Positions 12,065 to 24,129 of a stretch of 64,000 nt of DNA are shown here, piece after piece. A program made the translations under genes and the position numbers. The notes below the pieces were generated by a model. It did not search any database. It was not told the origin of the DNA and worked only from the letters and a program-made list of their open reading frames with translations. Source of the stretch: Aselliscus stoliczkanus (taxonomy: Eukaryota > Chordata > Mammalia > Chiroptera > Hipposideridae); assembly GCA_033961575.1 (NCBI GenBank), contig CM066732.1, positions 70,346,687-70,410,686 on the forward strand. Reading direction: 5' to 3'. Within the stretch, counting starts at the first letter, position 1; every line of letters starts with the position of its first letter.

Positions 12065-12325
12065 CTTATTTTGGTTAAGCATGTGGACTCTGATGTCAAC
12101 CTGCTTAATATCAGTTCTGGTTCCATCATTTAATATCAGTCCTGATTCCATGCCTATGTGACATGTTCTTAAACAAGTCATATAATCTCAGTTTCCCTAC
12201 TTGAAAAATATTTCAAATAGTAGGACCCAAATCTTAAAGATGTTGCGAAAATTAAATAACACAATGTCTCTAAAGCATTTGTGTAGTGCCCAGCATATTT
12301 ATTTAGTGCTCAATGTAATATATGT
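12065..12325 (+). repeat. MIR SINE (third of three) with internal 25-bp duplication
   Basis: MIR landmarks: ttggttaagcatgtggactc, acaagtcatataatctcag, tgcgaaaattaaataac and tagtgcccagcat. A duplicated segment (ttaatatcagt… at 12105 and 12130) sits inside. Confidence 0.7.
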
Positions 12326-12579
12326 ATAATGCATGAAGATGATATTCAGAAAATTAAATAAATGAGAGGGAACACATATCCGTCTTGACTCCTAAGAATA
12401 CAATCTTCCTGCAATATCATCTTTCTTCCAAGTAAGTAGGAGAAAATATAGAAAAACATGCATAATTATGTATAATTAACTATGAACACTGGGCTAGTAG
12501 AAATATTGTATTTAAACAACATATTTAGGCAAATATAAAAATACCAAAAATAATAACCATTTTAGATCTAAGTGTGTAA

Positions 12580-12615
<36 letters not shown>

Positions 12616-13740
12616 CTAAATTTAGATTTGTTCAGATTTAGATTCCATAAAGAAGAAAAAAATATTTTCAACCCATAGTAGAACATTTCTATTTGTCCTT
12701 GAGTTTCCTTCTGAAAACACTCGCATTCTTTATAGCTTTCTTTTGTGGGGGACACAAATTAGTGGTAAACCTGATGTCTCTGTGGCCAGATTCTGACTCC
12801 ATGAGATGAATTTTACTGCAGAAGAAAGATAATTCAATTCTTGAAACTCTATTCCTGGATACATATTTTATTTTATGTTTCTTTTAAAAGTGATATATTG
12901 AGAAGTTTGGAAGTGGTTAATTATGAAATAGTCTTTGAGAGTTCTAAAGTTCTAAAGCCCGCTCCCGTAAGTGGCATTTATACTTAAGCAAGAGAAAATG
13001 AAATGCAGAATGATTTCTTTCCTTCCAGAGTTCTTTCTGACTAATGTTGACCTCTCCCCCTTACCTCAGCCCTATGAGTAGCTGCTGTTTAGCAGTCTCA
13101 GTCACTGATGTTCAGTATACACATCTTTTTTAAATTTCAGTCAATCTGCTTTTCTTTCTGTGGCCGCTTCCTATAGGGCTCCATGTCTTTTTGCTTCTTG
13201 AGTTGTTTCCTAGCTACACTATATGATTCTTTAAGAATTTTTTAAAAAGCCATCTCTTTATATTTGTCAAAAGACATGGCTTGGACATTTGCTGCCTGAA
13301 TTTATAGGTCATGATTCTGGTTTTAACTGCAATTTCATGATTTATATGGATGTAGAGATTTGCTATATTCTACACACAGACCTCCTCTAGGGATTAATAA
13401 ATGTCAAGTTTCTGAAGGGTAGTACTGAGTGTTGTAAGAGCCTGATAACCAGACCCTGAATTGGTTGTAATACTAAGAAAAGGAATTCTACAGTTTGATG
13501 GGAAAGATAAATAATTTAATCTAAATGAAAATGATGTTTAATTGTACAGGGTTTGCAGAGAAAATACTTAAGTATAATTTTGTAATTTTTAATTTGAAAT
13601 ATTCAAATATATCCTATATTTAGCCTACTCTTTTAAGAACCCTGAATACTACTATGATTTTGCAGTTACAAATTAAATAACACCTTATGTATTATTAACA
13701 ACAATAACTTATTTTCATTCCCCCACCCCACCAAAAAAAA
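12326..13740. other. Unassigned, with a (CA)n microsatellite at 12582-12612
   Basis: About 15 AC units. Otherwise no repeat, RNA gene or plausible coding frame was recognised. Confidence 0.5.
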
Positions 13741-14149
13741 GCTTAAGAGCAACTGCAGAATTATTTATCCAGAGGCCAGCCCACCTCTAAATATCCAGCT
13801 AACTGCCCTGTAACGTTCAAATGTCTGACAAATTGTTTAATTGGAGCTAGTTTAATTGGGCCAAACACAGTTGTGGTCTTAATGATGAAAACATGGAAAT
13901 GTCATTTAGATTATTTGGCTTTTATGGATATCATATTCAATATTGAATATTATAGACATTGATCTTTTATAGATTTAGAAAAGGGCTGTCGATGGATGGC
14001 AGCAGTAATTAATGTTTGAATGTTTGAAGGCCCTAGATTATATTAATCCCCGCAGTGCTCTCACCTTTTGTTAAATTAGCTACATAGCAATGGGTTACTG
14101 ATTACCACATGCGTTCTCCCAATGTTTTTCAATGTTTAACTTTCCAAAG
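13741..14149. other. Non-repetitive island upstream of the candidate exon
   Basis: Unlike its surroundings this stretch contains no readable transposon. Motifs such as ttaattggagctagtttaat and a clean branch-like ctgat near 14095 are compatible with an intronic flank or a conserved non-coding element. Conservation cannot be judged from one genome. Confidence 0.3.
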
Positions 14150-14232
14150 GCTTGCAAAACGAAAATTCAGTCATAACCAAGTTGAAGAAAATGCTTAAAG
14201 AGCAAATGACTGGTGAAGATATACTGTCACAG
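14150..14232 (+). other. Candidate 83-nt coding exon (unidentified gene)
   Basis: An AG acceptor at 14148-14149, preceded by a modest pyrimidine-rich stretch, and a strong donor (CAG|gtaatg at 14233) bound 83 nt. Read in phase (two bases, then 27 codons) it is fully open and encodes a charged helical peptide, including VITKLKKMLKEQMTGEDILSQ minus its last residue. The other two frames have stops. It lies in a repeat-free island. I do not recognise the protein. The acceptor is ordinary and such short open stretches occur by chance in 64 kb, so this is a lead, not a call. If real, the window is intronic to a plus-strand gene with very long introns. Confidence 0.3.
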
Positions 14233-14473
14233 GTAATGCTTTTAATGGCAATTTAACCAATTATATTTACTAGGAGGTTTGTAGTTTTGGAAGCTAATAT
14301 TGACATGCTGTATACCTAGACATGTAAATGTTAAATTATATTTATATATAATATCCCTGATGATGCCTAGCACTCTACCTATAAGGTATGAGGCACTATG
14401 TAGTTACCTTAATCTTAATCTTAATATTTCTCACATTGCAATAATACTTCCCCTGCTACTCAAGACTAGTCTA

Positions 14474-14624
14474 GGGGCCGGCAGAGTGGCTCAGTTGGTT
14501 AAGAGCTCACTCAAGAGTGTGAGCTGAGCGCTGAGCAACAGCAGTTGGATGCCCAGCCTGAGCTGAGCTGCTGCTGAGCTGCTAACAGGTGGCAGGATGG
14601 CTCAGCTAAAGAAAAAAAAAACAA
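14474..14624 (+). mobile_element. tRNA-derived SINE, family A (with target duplication)
   Basis: Same order as the copy at 7699: gggccggcagagtggctcag head, CTG-rich body, ggtggcaggatggctcag, A tail. Perfect 9-bp flanking duplication actagtcta at 14465-14473 and 14625-14633, so an L1-mobilised insertion. Confidence 0.93.
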
Positions 14625-14684
14625 ACTAGTCTAACATAGACTAGACTATGAGTTTCTTGAGTAGAAAATATTTAAAACAACTAA

Positions 14685-14905
14685 CAATAACAGCTGATCT
14701 TTACATAGTATCTGCTACATTCTAAACATTTAGGTACTTTCCATATTTTAACTCAAAATCCTCATAATGTATTGCTGATGCGGGAACTGAAACACAGATG
14801 ACGGAATTGAATTCCAAGGAATTTGCTACAGGCACAGCCGATCCAGAGTCAGAACCCAGCTGGTGTCGCCCTGATACCTGCTCTTAACTACTGCAAAATG
14901 TAGTG
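14685..14905 (+). repeat. MIR SINE (ancient)
   Basis: Nearly full MIR: aacaataacagctgatcttta, ctaaacatttaggtac, actcaaaatcctcataatg, gggaactgaaacacag, then gagtcagaacccagctggtg and tgctcttaactactgc. Confidence 0.85.
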
Positions 14906-16214
14906 ACTACTTCTTAGTATAATAGTTCACTTAGTGTTGGTTGAACTAAGATGAATAACTTAGTATTCCCTGATTATATTTTTCTGGATTTCCTCCCCCT
15001 AAATTTGGAGGGATAATTTTGGAGCTACAACATGGAGAAACTACTCTTTCCTTCTGTTTATTTTCTAGGAGGAGAAGCTATTAACTTTTTTCTTCTCTTG
15101 AAATTATAGATTTTCCTTTATATGCTTATGAAAACCTTGTTCTTGACTGGCAGTTTGTATAATTAGTTTGGTATATATATATGAAAAATTATTATATTAA
15201 TATCATAACTTGTTTTTTAATGCCTCATCATTCAACTGTGTTTATTTTCTATGTGCCTAAAAAAGGGTTCAAAATGCATTAGAGTGGACATTCTTTAAAG
15301 GAATTTTATGAGAAATTTATTTATAAAACAAGAATGTCTGACATCATATTATACACTTTTTTATAGGATTGGCTAGTCACATTAAAACCAGATATAATTA
15401 CATCACCGATTGGCTATATTAATTCTCAAGTCACGTTTCTATGTGTATAGTGGTATAAAGTCCATTCTTCCATTTTAACAGACAAACTGATGGGTTCTGC
15501 TATCTCCCCTCTCCTCTATTAATGGAATTCAGTCATATTTGAAATTATTAATTACTGTATTCCCTATTAAATAAAATGCATATCTAAAATACAGTGAAGC
15601 TCTTGAAGCACAATAATTTGAAACTTGGTTTGACTGAATAAATATTTTTTTAAAATTCTGTACTTGCTCAGGACTTGACATATTTAAAAGAAATCTTTTT
15701 ATTATTTGATGACTTTTGTTTAATTTAGTCTGGCTTAGTTTTTTCAACATGGGCAGAGTTATGAAGCTTCTCACTCCTTCTGGGTCTAGCAGTAGTTATG
15801 TTAAATGATTTTCATGGTTTTATTTATTATTATTTAACTTGGGAATTGAAAGTTTCCAGTCTGAAATGCATTTTGTAATGAAACATATTCAATGAAATTT
15901 ATTAATGAGATGTACTCAAAACCTACTTCTGACATAGTTTCCTATGAACTATGCATAACTTTTTAAAATAATAAAAAAAATTTTAATGAATATTTATTCA
16001 GTGCCTATAATATGACAATATTGCTTAGGCACTTTTACTTCCACTATTTTACTGTCCCACTTATTTAACATTTTTATAATGCCTATTTCTCTCCAGATCA
16101 GAATAGAACTGTTGAAAGTCCTAAGATATTCAACAACTGTGACATTTATATTTTTACAGGCCCCTTGACTCCCATGGGCCAATCCAGACAGGATACGTGA
16201 GTCATCTTTTCCTC
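14906..16214. other. Unassigned non-coding DNA
   Basis: A/T-rich. Only 15985-16030 (aatatttattcagtgcctat) resembles an old L2/MIR-type 'tttattgagtgcctac' motif. No gene supported. Confidence 0.45.
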
Positions 16215-16366
16215 TTGGGGGCAGTACAGCATAATACCAAAGAGAGTAGATTCTGGGGTTGGCCAGCCTTGGTTCAAAATTCGCTCCAGATTTGTCACTT
16301 ACCAGTTAAGTGGCTTACTCTGTATGTCTTAATTTCTGCATTTGTAAAATAAGGATAAAAGTAGTG
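16215..16366 (+). repeat. MIR SINE (ancient)
   Basis: cagtacagcataataccaaag, ttctggggttggccagcc, tttgtcacttaccag and gcatttgtaaaataaggataa follow MIR order. It abuts the MLT1 repeat that follows. Confidence 0.75.
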
Positions 16367-16367
16367 T

Positions 16368-16746
16368 ATTAGGGCTGCCATAACAAAATGCCACAGATTG
16401 GATGGCCTAAACAATAGAAATGTATTTCCTCAAAATTCTGGAGGCCAGAAGTCTAAAATCAAGGTGCTGACAGGGTTGGTTTCTGATGAGACCTCTACTT
16501 GCAGATGGCCACTTTCGAGCTATTTTCTCACATGCCTTTCCTCTGTGCACACATGTGGAGGGAGAGATATCTCTGGCATTTCTTTCTCTTCTTATAAGAG
16601 CACCAGACCTATCAGGAAAGCCTCAGCCTTATAAACTCAGTTAATCTTTACTACCTCCTTATAAACCCTGTCACCAAATACAGTCATACTGGAAGTTAGG
16701 GCTTCAACATAGAACTTTGGGGGGACATAATTCAGTCCTTATAAGC
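16368..16746 (-). mobile_element. MLT1-type LTR (ERVL-MaLR), solo, antisense
   Basis: Plus strand reads gggctgccataacaaaatgcc, ggaggccagaagtctaaaatc, gatggccactttcgagc, cttcttataagagcaccag, ccaaatacagtcatactgg and gggggacataattcagtcc. These are reverse-complement landmarks of the mammalian MLT1 LTR of about 380 bp. No internal region is attached. Confidence 0.85.
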
Positions 16747-16802
16747 AGTCTCTAATTCGTAGGGCTCATATGAGGCTTAAAGAAGCCAACCATGAGAAGG
16801 AT

Positions 16803-16975
16803 TGTTGAGTCTTTTTTTTTTTTTCTATTAGATTCAGGTGTATAAAACAACGTAATGATGAGACATCTACACCCCTCACAAAGTGATAGCCCCACCAAGT
16901 CTACTACCCATCTGACACTGTACACAGCTATTACAACATCACTATGTTCCCTATGCTGTACTTTACATCCCTTGA

Positions 16976-17021
<46 letters not shown>

Positions 17022-18252
17022 TTATTTATTTATTTATAGTTGACATTTAATATTTATTTAAATTAATTAATAAATACATATATATTTATTTATGGTTGAC
17101 ATTTAAATTAATTTATTTTTGTTTCAGGTGTACAGCATAATGGTTAGGCATAATTTATGAAGTATAGTACCCATCTGACATAGTTTTTACAGCATTATTG
17201 ACTATATTCTCCATATTGCATTTCACATTGCCATGACTATTTTGTGACCACCCATTTGTACTTCCTATTCCCTTCACCTTTCTCCTCCATCCCCCCCACC
17301 ACATTTAGCAACCATCAGTTTGTTCTCTGCATCTATGAGTCTATTTCTGTTTTGTTTGTTTATTCTGTTCTTTGGTTTCCATAGATAAGTGAGATCATAT
17401 GGTGTCTGTCTTTCTCAGTCTGACTTATTTCACTTAACATAATATCCTCTAGGTCCATCTATGTTGTTATAAATAATAAGATTTCATTCTTTTTTATGGC
17501 AGAGTAATACTCCATTATATAAATGTGCCACAATTTCTTTGTCTAATCATCAATTGATGGGCATTTCAGTTGTTTCATAACTTGGCAATTGTGATTATTG
17601 CTGCAGTAAACACAGGGGCGATATATATTTTTTTAATTACTGTTTTGGATTTCTTTTAATAAATACCTAGAAGTGGAATTGCTAGGTCAAAAGGTTGGTA
17701 ACTCTATTAATTATCTGAGGAAACTTGATACTGTTTTCCAATTTACATTCCCACCAGGAGTGTATAGGATTCCTTTTTCTCCACAACCTCTTCAACACTT
17801 GTTACTCTAACAAGTGTGAGGTAGTATCTCATTGTGGTTTTGATTTGCATTTCCCTAATAGCTAGTGAAATTGAGCATCTTTTCATATATATGTTGGTCA
17901 TTTGTATGTCTTCTTGAGAGAAGTGTGTCTTCAGGTTCTCTGCCCATATTTTAATTGGATTGTTTATTTTGTTGTTGTTGGGTTGTATGAGCTCTTTATA
18001 TATTTTGGATATTAAGCCCTTATCAGAGATGTTGTTTGCAAATATTTTTTCCCATTCAGTTGGTTGCTTCTTTCTTTTGTTAATGGTTGCTTTTTCTGTG
18101 CTTTTAGTTTGATATAATCCTATTCATTTATTTTTGCTTTTAATTCCTTTGCCTTTGGGGCCAAATTCATAAAAATCCTCTCTAAGACCAAGATCCATAA
18201 GTTAAGTGCCTATGTTTTCCTCTATGTATTTTATTGTTTCAGGTCTTATATT
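16803..18252 (-). mobile_element. 5'-truncated L1, minus strand
   Basis: Starts with a T run (minus-strand poly(A)), then an L1 3' UTR (ttcaggtgtataaaacaacg, ccttatgctgtac-type blocks), a (TA)n run, and ORF2 C-terminal sequence, reaching ORF2 upstream of the aatatccaaaatatataaag segment near 18010. All reading frames are decayed. It is joined head-to-head to a plus-strand L1 at about 18253. Confidence 0.88.
16978..17040. repeat. (TA)n and (TTTA)n microsatellite inside the L1 3' UTR
   Basis: About 20 TA units followed by TTTA units. The same L1 position carries a (TA)n at 39872. Confidence 0.95.
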
Positions 18253-18806
18253 TAAATGTGAAGACATTTATTCATAAAGATATATGCTCCTCTATGTTCA
18301 TTGCAGTTTTTTTCATGGTGGCTGAGATGTGAAAACAACTGAAGTGCCCTTTGATAGATAATTGGATAAAGAAGATGTGGTACATATGCACAATGGGATA
18401 CTACTTAGCCATAAGAAAAGATGAAATACTGCCATTTACGACAACATGAATGGATCTTGAGAATATCATACTGGGTGAAATAAATCAGAGGGGAAAAGTC
18501 AAGAATCATATGATTTCACTTATATGTGGGATATAAAACTGAAAGCAACAAATGAACAAATAAGACAAACAAACAAAAACTCATCGACCCAGACAACAGT
18601 TTAGTGGTTACCAGAGGGTAAGCAGGCAGGCAATGTGGTAGAAGAGGATAAAGGGTCTCGAGTATATGGTGACAGAAGAAGATTTGAGTTTGGGAGGTGA
18701 ACACACAATACAATATAGAGATGATATATTACATATTGTACATTTGAAACCTATATAATTCTGTTAACCAATGTCATCCCAATAAATTTAATAAAATTTT
18801 AAAAAA
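18253..18806 (+). mobile_element. 5'-truncated L1 3' end, plus strand
   Basis: Begins in ORF2 (tgaagacatttattcataaag, tggataaagaagatgtggtac), passes the ORF2 end and 3' UTR, and finishes ccaatgtcatcccaataaatt followed by an A-rich tail near 18806. Confidence 0.88.
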
Positions 18807-19021
18807 TGTGAAAACACTTGGTAAGTACTGGTGTAAGTACTCAATACACTTCAGACAATGATGTCTTTATTACAACTGTCGATTATGATTATTCAGGTAA
18901 ACAATGACTCGTTATAGTACACTATGTTGCTCACACAATATTTCCCCATACTCTGCAAATTATACTTTTTTTGCTCCACTTAAGCTAGACCCTCATGGTT
19001 CTATAAAAAAACAATGTCTTT
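18807..19021. other. Unassigned spacer
   Basis: Short unique stretch ending in the left target-site duplication acaatgtctt of the following SINE. Confidence 0.5.
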
Positions 19022-19173
19022 GGGGCCGGCCAAGTGGCGCGGTGGTTAAGCACTGGCTTGGGAAGCCAGCGGCCCCGGTTCGGTCCCACATATGAGGGCC
19101 AGTGACACTGCCCTCAAAAAAAAACAAAAACAAAACAAACAAAACAAACAAACAAACAAAACCAAAAAACCCC
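19022..19173 (+). mobile_element. tRNA-derived SINE, family B (with target duplication)
   Basis: Head ggggccggccaagtggcgcg, central cccggttcggtcccac (Pol III B-box-like), body tatgagggccagtgacactg, then a long A-rich tail with AAAC units. A perfect 10-bp duplication, acaatgtctt, flanks it at 19011-19020 and 19174-19183. Confidence 0.95.
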
Positions 19174-19183
19174 ACAATGTCTT

Positions 19184-19879
19184 CATTTCTTCCTTTAGGT
19201 GTGGGTTTCTAATTTTTTTTGTCAAATTGTTCTTTTTCTAGTGCCAAATAAGAAATCTGGACTTAAGTAAGGAGACCTTATTTGAAGACTTGCAAAAGTG
19301 GGACAGGGATGAGTGAGAAGAACTATTGCAATAAAGCTCTCTGACCATGACATCTGCATGTGGCTCGGGCAGAAAAGTGTTTTTCTTTTATGTAGAGGAG
19401 GAAACAAAATTAGAAAGATCTGGATATTGGTAAGTGGATGAATTGGTGGCATGTGGATAATTGGTTAGGCAATATCTTTCCTGATAGTCAATTGATTCTT
19501 TGGAGGGTCCCCTGAGGGGTTTATGCTAGCTTAGACTGAAGGGGAGTCTAAGTTCCAGAATCTGGAGGAAGGAGAGAAACTTTAAACTAAAGCCAAATTA
19601 GCCAGCATTTTGTCTACATTGGTCAGTGAAACAAACAGCTCAGCTACTTGAGGCAAAGAATGGAAATTTAGAGAGTCTGTGTCTGGCCTTGTCATGGATA
19701 AACAGAAGGACATCCATGACTATTACCTAAATCACATGGAGAGGGTGATTCTTTGAAGTGAGCTGTTTCCAGAAGACAAAATAATGGGGGTTTCTTAATA
19801 GTTTTAATAACAGGCCAGAAAAATTTAATGTTGTCACTAGAACTACTTTCTCGTCTCCCTTCTACCCATAAATCACTTA
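19184..19879. other. Unassigned non-coding DNA
   Basis: No recognisable repeat or coding frame; the 76-codon minus-strand frame at 19222-19452 has no family features. Confidence 0.45.
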
Positions 19880-20135
19880 TTTACTTTTAAAAGTTTCACC
19901 TCCTCCATTAGGCCTTCCAAAAAACAAACAAACAAAACAGTAATTCTAGTTTTTGTAAGTTCCAGTTTAAATTATGGACAATAAAATATGATTTGCCTTT
20001 TTTTTGTTTCCTTTTTTTGTCTTCTCAACTGGATTACAAGCCTCTTGGGCAAACTTTCTAATTGTTTTATGTCTTTGTACTCCACACATGGGGGGAGCAC
20101 ATAATGAATTTCAGTATGACCTGATGAATGACCAT
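19880..20135 (+). repeat. L2 LINE 3'-end relic
   Basis: Diverged L2 3' motifs: ttcacctcctccattaggcc, actggattacaagcctcttgg, gtctttgtactccacac, and the terminal cctgatgaatgacc. Confidence 0.6.
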
Positions 20136-20164
20136 TGTTTCATGTGTTCACTATTCTTTTTCCT

Positions 20165-20400
20165 CTAAGTATGTGGATTCTAGAATCAGAATGCCAGATG
20201 TGAAAGCCCATTCCAAAACTTACTAGCCAAGTGGCCTTTGATAAGTTACTTAACCTCTTTGTGCTAGTTTACTCATCTATAAAATAGGAAAAAGTAATAA
20301 CTATCTAATAGGCTGCTATATGGATTTAAGTGTTTAGAATATTACCTATAATATTTCAAGTGCTCAGTAGTTTGTAGCTATTATTATTATTATTATTAGC
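20165..20400 (+). repeat. MIR SINE (ancient)
   Basis: ctaagtatgtggattctagaa, acttactagccaagtggcc, aagttacttaacctctttgtg, actcatctataaaataggaa and caagtgctcagtag follow MIR order, ending in a TTA repeat. Confidence 0.85.
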
Positions 20401-21889
20401 TTTTAGAATGTTGTAGTACTGAATTTGAAAACAGCGTGGTGTAAATTTCCTGACTACCAGATGATGCATGGAGTTGGTGTCTTTGTATTTTATAAAAAAC
20501 TGAAAGAAAGAAAGAGTACTCTGTTGTGTAAGATGAGCAGATTAGTCCTAATAACATTCTGAAAAAAAACAAAAACTTGCTTTGTTTTTCAAGTTATGGA
20601 CATTCTTATTGTATTCTGTCTGTAATTTATACAAGAACACAATATCATATAATATTACATACCCTAATATAATAGTTACTATTATTACTGGACTCAGACC
20701 ACGAATCTGGCCCTTTGGGTCCTCTAGCTGTTTGTCCAGCCTTCAGAAATCCACTGGGCCATTTATCCCCTTGAGAACTGATCCTGATCTTTTTGTTGGC
20801 ACCCCATTACATAAGCCACTTAAGGAATTTCATTAGGTTCGTTTTACTCCCCTGATTTCCTGACCAGGATCCATGTGTATTTCATTCTGATATACTTTGT
20901 ATATGAAAAAATATATATTTACTTAGGTTCCCTTCTAATCTGAATAAATAAATAATATAGTAAGAATACATGGTAGAAAGTATAAGGGAAAATTCTCTAT
21001 AAAATAACATAGTGCAGAGGATGGGTGAACAATAAAGGCTGACAAAGATAATGCCAACTGTCCATCAAAGCAAGAAGGGATTAACAAACTCTCTGTTGTC
21101 CACCATGGATTAAAAAAGAAAAAAGGAGAAAGAAAAAACAAACAAACAAACAAACAAACTAGATGTTCAGCAAAAGCCAATTCTATTTTTAAGTTTTTTA
21201 AACGTTTCTCCTGTTTACTTTTAACAGTCCTTTCTCAGAAAGTATTTCCCATTGGAAGCAAATCTACATGACCTTTCCTCTAAAGGTTTATTTTATAATT
21301 CCTTACTAACAGAAATAGCAAAATAGCAAGATAATGAGGGTTTAGTACACTTTTCCTGATTTTTTAAAATCATTTTCAGATCATTTCCAAAAGATTTCCC
21401 CCAAATATTTTCACCAAAATCTTTATTTATCAAACTTGCTCTACATAAAATGTCTAATCAAGAGGACTTAAAGATTAATATTGACACAACATTTAAATGG
21501 TCCTTCATGATTCAAAAGATGTTTTTGGATATGGCGTTATTTGTTTCTAGTAATAATTCATTGATATCAGCCGTCTATGTTTATGCTAATTTACAGACTC
21601 AGGTATACTCTTGGATTACCAATAATTAACATAGTACAAGAGTTGAATAAATATTCAGAGGAGATGGATACACAAAAGAATTCAGGTCCACATGTATTTT
21701 CATGAAAAATGGGGGAAAGAACTTATGTATTTATTTTTTCCACTCCCTCTGCAGATCAGTTGGACTCTGTCTCTTATTTTACAGATGAAGAGCAGACACA
21801 GAAACATTACCTTGTTTCTCTGTTTTGTACCAGTTAATGGTAAGCTCAAACAATTACTCAACTTGCCAGACTCCTTAACAAAACTTGCA
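20401..21889. other. Unassigned non-coding DNA with a (CAAA)n run
   Basis: A CAAA repeat at about 21137-21160. No gene or clear transposon. The C/T-rich block 20690-20840 is not recognised. Confidence 0.4.
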
Positions 21890-21900
21890 AGTCCATTTTT

Positions 21901-22141
21901 TTTTATAACTATTTTTTATGTTTGTTTGTTTTTGTTTTGAGCTGAGCCATCTTGCCACCTGTTGGCAGCTTAGCAGCAGCTCAGCTTGGGTTGGGCATCC
22001 AACTGCTGTTGCTCAGAGCTCAGTTCACACTTTTTTTTTTTTTTTTTTTTTTTGAGGGCAGTGTCACTGGCCCTCATATGTGGGACCTGAACCTGGGCCA
22101 CTGCCAGCGCATAACCACTGCGCCACTTGGCCAGCCCTTCC
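21901..22141 (-). mobile_element. Composite SINE: family B joined to the 3' body of family A
   Basis: Read on the minus strand: a complete SINE B (head, body, cactgccctc, run of about 23 A), then directly the SINE A body from gtgtgaactgagctctgagc to its end, then an A/T-rich tail. The first ~40 bases of SINE A (its tRNA head) are absent. One target duplication, agtccattttt (21890-21900 and 22142-22152), flanks the whole unit, and the right flank reads cttttaaaaatggact on the minus strand, fitting an L1 endonuclease TTTT/AA site. Both parts therefore probably entered together. Confidence 0.85.
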
Positions 22142-22152
22142 AGTCCATTTTT

Positions 22153-24129
22153 AAAAGCAGGTTGTAGACATGCAAATTACTCAACTCATTTTTTTGCAAA
22201 ATAATTCTTTCTCTGAAATTGCTCAAAACATTAGTGAATGTACATAGACTTACAAAAATGTTTGATATAAAAAAGTATGAACTTGAACTACATAAATCAC
22301 TTAAATTTTCACACAGCTTAATGTTTTCTTAATTTTAATACTGATGATTGTGATGAGAATAACGATGAAGTATTGTACTTCAAAAACACCAAAATTGCCT
22401 CCAATATTTAAAAAAAAACCTCCTATTAAAAGATTCCTTTCAAAAATATATTTCAAAAAGCAAGTTCTGTTTTCTTTTCTAAGGCATTATTGTTCTAAAT
22501 GAGAAGACTTTCTGCCAGGTCCCTGACATGCTCACATAAATGTGAAGGAACCAGTCAAAAGTTTTATGAAATTGCTTTTTTTATCAGTCAGTGAGAACCA
22601 ATTGTGAAAAAGGCCATTTTTATGGAATATGGTTAGGGAAAATATTATTTTAAATGCGGTGTGAACAATGACCAGGTCCACAATGAAAGACAAAAGTACT
22701 TTTTTAAAAAAATTACTCTCTAGATAAAGGAAACAACTCACTCCCACTAGAAGGAGCTGTAATTCTCAGACGTGAAGATATGAGGATCACTCTCAAGCTG
22801 CAGTTATATTGGTTTTTGACCAGAGTCTTGGCACAATTTATTTCCGACCATAGATTAACAAATTAAGGGGTTGTGTGTGGATGGTAGAGAAGAGGGGTAA
22901 GCAGAGAGAGAGGTGGAGGGGATTGACATTTATGCTAAAAGTACAATAATATCAGTGTCTACAAAGATATAAACTATATACTATTTTAAATATGATTATT
23001 TGGGATTGTGTTAGCCAAAACAAGAGTCATTAATTTAATTTGTTGTTTTTAAGTTTAAAATTACAACAGCAGACAAAGCAGGATCATGCTACTTTTTACG
23101 TATATGTGCATGTGGTTGGGTATTTTTTTTTAGTATGAAGTTATTTCTGTGTGAATGTATATCATATAGCACATATTGCTTGCTCATGGCAAATCCTTAC
23201 TCCCAATCCTGGTTATACCCTGTTCTCCACCTTCTACTTTTCCATACCAGGTAGCTGAACCCAGTTGGAGAAAAAAGTTATAACTGTTTCCACTGGTCCC
23301 ACTTTAACTTAATGACCCATAGCCTACATGAGCCCTTAGTACTACCCAAATCTAAGCGCCCTTAGTACTACCTAAATCTAATATATCTCCTCATTTCTTC
23401 ATGCTCCCACTCTCAGACTCCTATTGTTGCCTCCTTTCTTTTTTCTTTAATCCTCTAGCACCTCCTTTCTCCTCCTCACTCCCTGTGGTGATCTTCCTTT
23501 AATGATCACTGAGAAAAATGGAAAAAAGAAAATGATTTAGATGCTTTACCAGTCTACCCATATTCTCTCTCTGCCTTCCCTTCTGTTATTATGGATGAAT
23601 TGCCCATTTATATTTAAGAACTACCTCTTATTTGGCCATACTGGCTGTCATCCAATCAATTACAACACTTCCAAGGAGTTTCCTTTCCATCCTGCATTAT
23701 CAAATATTCCACACTGCTGTCCTTCTTATAATTGTACAAATATGGTGTAACGCTATCCTTGTTAAAACAAGCAAAAACCTTGAGCACACATATCCCTCTG
23801 GATACCACATGATCTCTGTTAACTTTAAATTTATCAAAAGATTTGTCTATATTTGCTATTTATAATTCCTCTCTTCTTATTCAGTAGTGAACCTTCCCTA
23901 ATTAGGATTTTGTTCCTGCCATGGTTTGCAAATCTGATTTTTGTCAAAATCACCAGTGACTGTTACATCACTTCTCAGTTTTCAACATATTTGATCTACC
24001 AGTCTCATATTGATCTGCTGACTTCATCATGTCCTCTTCCTTAATACATGAGCCTGCCAGGATTCTCTGTATTCCATTCTTACTTCACTGGCCATTCCTT
24101 CTTAGTCTCATTTATAGGTTCCTTCTCAT
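22153..24129. other. Unassigned, T/C-rich from about 23200
   Basis: No supported gene. A 26-bp-offset duplication lies at 23332-23381. The C/T-rich part may be the upstream, heavily decayed portion of the L2 that follows. Confidence 0.4.

Noticed and set aside
12582..12612. CA repeat as CRISPR-like array
   Set aside because: Simple dinucleotide microsatellite in a mammalian genome; there are no spacers.
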